In this document: piece by piece, positions 61,809-64,000 of the stretch
Position numbering within the stretch: the first letter of the stretch is position 1
Layout: each line of letters starts with the position of its first letter
Source of the DNA: Clitopilus passeckerianus
Taxonomy: Eukaryota; Basidiomycota; Agaricomycetes; Agaricales; Entolomataceae
NCBI GenBank assembly: GCA_944990035.1
Contig: CALYLX010000149.1
Coordinates: forward strand, 864,950 to 928,949
Direction of reading: 5' to 3'
DNA: 64,000 bases
The notes under the pieces: model-generated
What the model saw: the letters and a program-made list of their open reading frames with translations, nothing else
What the model was told of the DNA's origin: nothing
Databases searched by the model: none
Translations under genes and position numbers: made by a program

Positions 61809-63184
61809 ATGGGTTCCATCTCCAAAGCACCAATTCCGATAACGGTCTTCACAGGTTTTCTGGGCGCCGGAAAGACGTCTATCATTCTTTCCTTGTTGCC
61901 GCAATTGCCCAAGGACTACAAGGTCGTGTTGCTGAAGAATGAATTTGGAGACGTCGAAGGTAAGTTCTACTGGACCAACAGCTGGCGAGGGAGTTCAGGA
62001 AGCTCACAGTAACTTCAGTGGATAGCAAATTGGCGCAGCAATCTAGTCTTACTGCTGTCAGCGAGATTCTCAATGGATGCATGTATGCTCGTACGTTATT
62101 ACCGTTGAGTACATGATCGAGCTCACAATGTCAAAACTATCTTAGGTGCTGTGTTCTAGTCGGCCAGATGCAGACTGCACTGCTAGAGATTCGAGGTTCG
62201 GCTTCACATATTCACGTCAAATTAATCCCTTGACCAAAGCAATGCACCAGATTCTTTCCGACCAGACCGAATCATCATTGAATGCTCGTGAGTTCGTGAC
62301 CTGGGCTCACCGACTCGCTTGCTCAGGAAGGTCTGCAGAGGCTCTGCATTCCCAGCTACGCTCGCATTCCAGATTCGTGAGCTTGAACGACAGACTGGAG
62401 GTGATTTTATCCTGGATGCAATCGTGACTGTCATCGACGCCGAAAACTTCGTGGGATATGAGGACACCAGCCCAACAGCAAAAATGCAAGCTAGCTACAC
62501 TGATATCATTGTCATTGTGAGTGTATTCTTCACAAAATCCATCCTATCAAAATTGTGTCTGATCGTTCCCGTGCAGAACAAATGGGAGCATGTCTCCGAG
62601 CGTGCTTTAGACGATGTCATTGACCACCTCAACACCTTGAACGACCAAACTCCAAAGATTAGAACGAAAGATAGAAGTATCGACCCGGGTCTCATATTCG
62701 GAATAGAATCCAAACTCTTCATGAACAAGGAAGACCACCTTTCGATCGACCACACACATAATGACGAGGTGGAGACACTCACTCTTCTCAGAGGGCGACT
62801 AGAGACTCAAGCCCCGCCAACCATCATGATTATCCAGAGGGTTGCAAGTGCTCGGACAATGCCAAACTCGCCTGCCTTCCTGCGCCCTTGAACGCTGCTC
62901 CCGTAGTAAAGAGGAACTAGCAGCAGCCCTTGACGGTCTGTCCAAAGAGAGTGTTTGGAGGGTGAAAGGCTTCGTTCTCATCCAAGAAACCGACTCACGG
63001 ACCACGGACGCATATCCTCAACTGGGCTTTCGGTCGCTACGAGCTAACCCCATGGAATGTATCATCTCCTGCCGAGGCGGCTGAGGAGGTCATCAAGTTC
63101 ACTGCAATGGGCGAGAGGGGCGAGTTGAAGAGGGCACTGAGGCGTTTCAGTGAGAGGTTGCAGCTCACTTGGTTTGAAGGTTGA
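61809..63184 (+). CDS. CobW/COG0523 family GTPase, putative metallochaperone (four apparent single-base deletions)
   Basis: This GTPase belongs to the family that inserts metal ions into client proteins. The ATG at 61809 gives MGSISKAPIPITVFTGFLG, with Walker A GFLGAGKTS. Next are LLKNEFGDVEG, the metal-binding CxCC motif split by an intron (NGCM/CCVLVGQ), PDRIIIECSGSAFP, AIVTVIDAENFVGYED, the G4 motif NKWE, and HTHNDEVETL. The C-terminal CobW domain is VWRVKGFVLIQ, LNWAFGRYELTPWNV and RALRRFSERLQLTWFEG (stop 63182-63184). One base seems missing at 62812-62815 (C4), 62908-62910 (A3), about 63000 (GG) and about 63011. The N-terminal CPELVP-type motif used by ZNG1 proteins to bind methionine aminopeptidase is not visible, so the client is uncertain. 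Confidence 0.85.
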
Positions 63185-64000
63185 CGGTTCAAGGAGAGTT
63201 TCGTTGCATAGAGGGATAGAAGATACAAAAATAAGATACAATTTGTAGAAGTAATTCGTTTCATTTCATAATTTCGTTGGGACAACTAAGCGTTGAGGGT
63301 GTGCCGGAATGAGATATTTTCAACTTTACAACTTCGATCTAGTAGTCATCCCATACCGGTGCATCCTTGAGCAGATCTGGTGTGGTTTCGTCAGAGGCCC
63401 AGGAGGATAACGTGACGGAGTCGGCCGCCTGTACTTCCAGATACCAACAACGAGGCAGGTGATAACGGTGCATACCGAAGGTGTTCAAAGTTTCTTTATG
63501 ATATCGGTATCATGTCCGGAGAGTAAGATCCCGGGTCTTAGGCACAGCTAGCGCATAATAGGCAGTTTTAAGTACAACGCAGGTTTAGGCGCCGTTCATT
63601 GCTTTGTGTTGTCATTCTGCGAACAAAGTTCTGTCATGTCAACTATAGCACCAATTCAAACGCTTCAGAGGGCCACCGATGATCGATTCGTTATCAATGC
63701 ATGTGCTACCTCTGAACGTAACCAGCCCTCTCCCAGGCCGCCGAAGTCAGTTCCTGGGTTTCAAGACCGACTGTAGCCTGAGGTTGAAGAGCACCAGACG
63801 CCTGATGCCAGAAACCAGTGATGTCTGAATCTCGATGACATATTGCTGGCCTTTGGAACTGTTTAACTGTATTTATAGGACCTAGGGCAAAGGTATACGA
63901 TGAGTGCAGAGTTCGTCTGTAGATGGCGAGAAGCAAGTTGCGTGTCGCGATTCTGAACCCCTGCGGTGCCGTGCCACCTCGCGACAACTCATTTCGAGAA
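63185..64000. other. Right-end region without a recognised gene
   Basis: About 800 bp. The first part is the 3' flank of the CobW gene. A minus frame of 93 codons (63706-63987) has no recognisable motif. Because single-base errors seem frequent in this end of the window, a real gene could be hidden here. Confidence 0.35.

Noticed and set aside
55894..63184. Programmed ribosomal frameshifting as the cause of the many frame jumps
   Set aside because: About 19 sites in three unrelated genes with no common slippery sequence make recoding implausible; error or decay fits better.

Overview
This window is nuclear DNA of a filamentous basidiomycete, most likely an Agaricomycete (mushroom-type fungus). 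Nearly every gene is cut by several short introns (about 45-65 nt, GT...CTRAC...YAG). Spacers are short and many neighbours are divergently transcribed. The families fit this group: a homeodomain regulator of the Hom1/Hom2 style, two secreted GH79 glycosidases and a Zn2Cys6 regulator. I recognise about 25 protein genes and one tRNA-Glu(CTC).

Layout. 0-2.6 kb: a Pro/Ser-rich protein running off the left edge (-). 2.7-6.2 kb: complex I 51 kDa subunit (-), tRNA-Glu (-), retromer VPS26 (+). 6.4-8.4 kb: PRP18 (-) and COX6B/COX12 (+), divergent. 8.7-10 kb: sulfite oxidase (+). 10.2-13 kb: JJJ1-type J protein (-) and TIM13 (+), divergent. 13.4-15.4 kb: homeodomain factor (-) with a long upstream region. 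17.2-21 kb: U1-70K (-), COX10 (+), ZNF830-like protein (-). 21.3-26 kb: tandem GH79 pair (-), each with a TATA box. 26.7-27.9 kb: CCDC130/Saf4 (+). 28.3-32.6 kb: Q-rich ARID protein of SWI1 type (-). 32.7-36.9 kb: gene-poor. 36.9-41.6 kb: VTT/TMEM41-type membrane protein (-) and inositol-polyphosphate 5-phosphatase (-). 42.1-46.5 kb: nicotinate phosphoribosyltransferase (-), exosome RRP41/SKI6 (+), TRM8 (-). 46.7-49.4 kb: citrate synthase (+) and a DUF1748 small protein (+). 51-53.8 kb: AP-3 beta (-). 54-55 kb: diverged repeat. 55.9-63.2 kb: ZPR1 (-), Zn2Cys6 factor (+), CobW/COG0523 GTPase (+).

These are mostly housekeeping genes. Two themes recur. One is nuclear-encoded mitochondrial proteins (complex I 51 kDa, COX6B, TIM13, COX10, citrate synthase, probably DUF1748). 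The other is splicing factors (PRP18, U1-70K, CCDC130/Saf4, ZNF830-like). I see no operon-like pathway, no CRISPR array and no intact transposon.

The strongest anomaly is at the right end. ZPR1, the Zn2Cys6 factor and the CobW gene carry about 19 apparent single-base deletions, nearly all in short homopolymers. Each breaks the frame while the surrounding codons stay family-like. A few similar sites occur in the SWI1-like, AP-3 beta and first GH79 genes. This looks more like base-calling error than real decay, and automatic gene models there will be wrong. I found no convincing previously undescribed system. The best biological leads are the duplicated GH79 locus, a GC-AG intron inside a zinc-cluster motif, a coding first exon consisting only of ATG in SKI6, and a defective-looking splice donor in Saf4.
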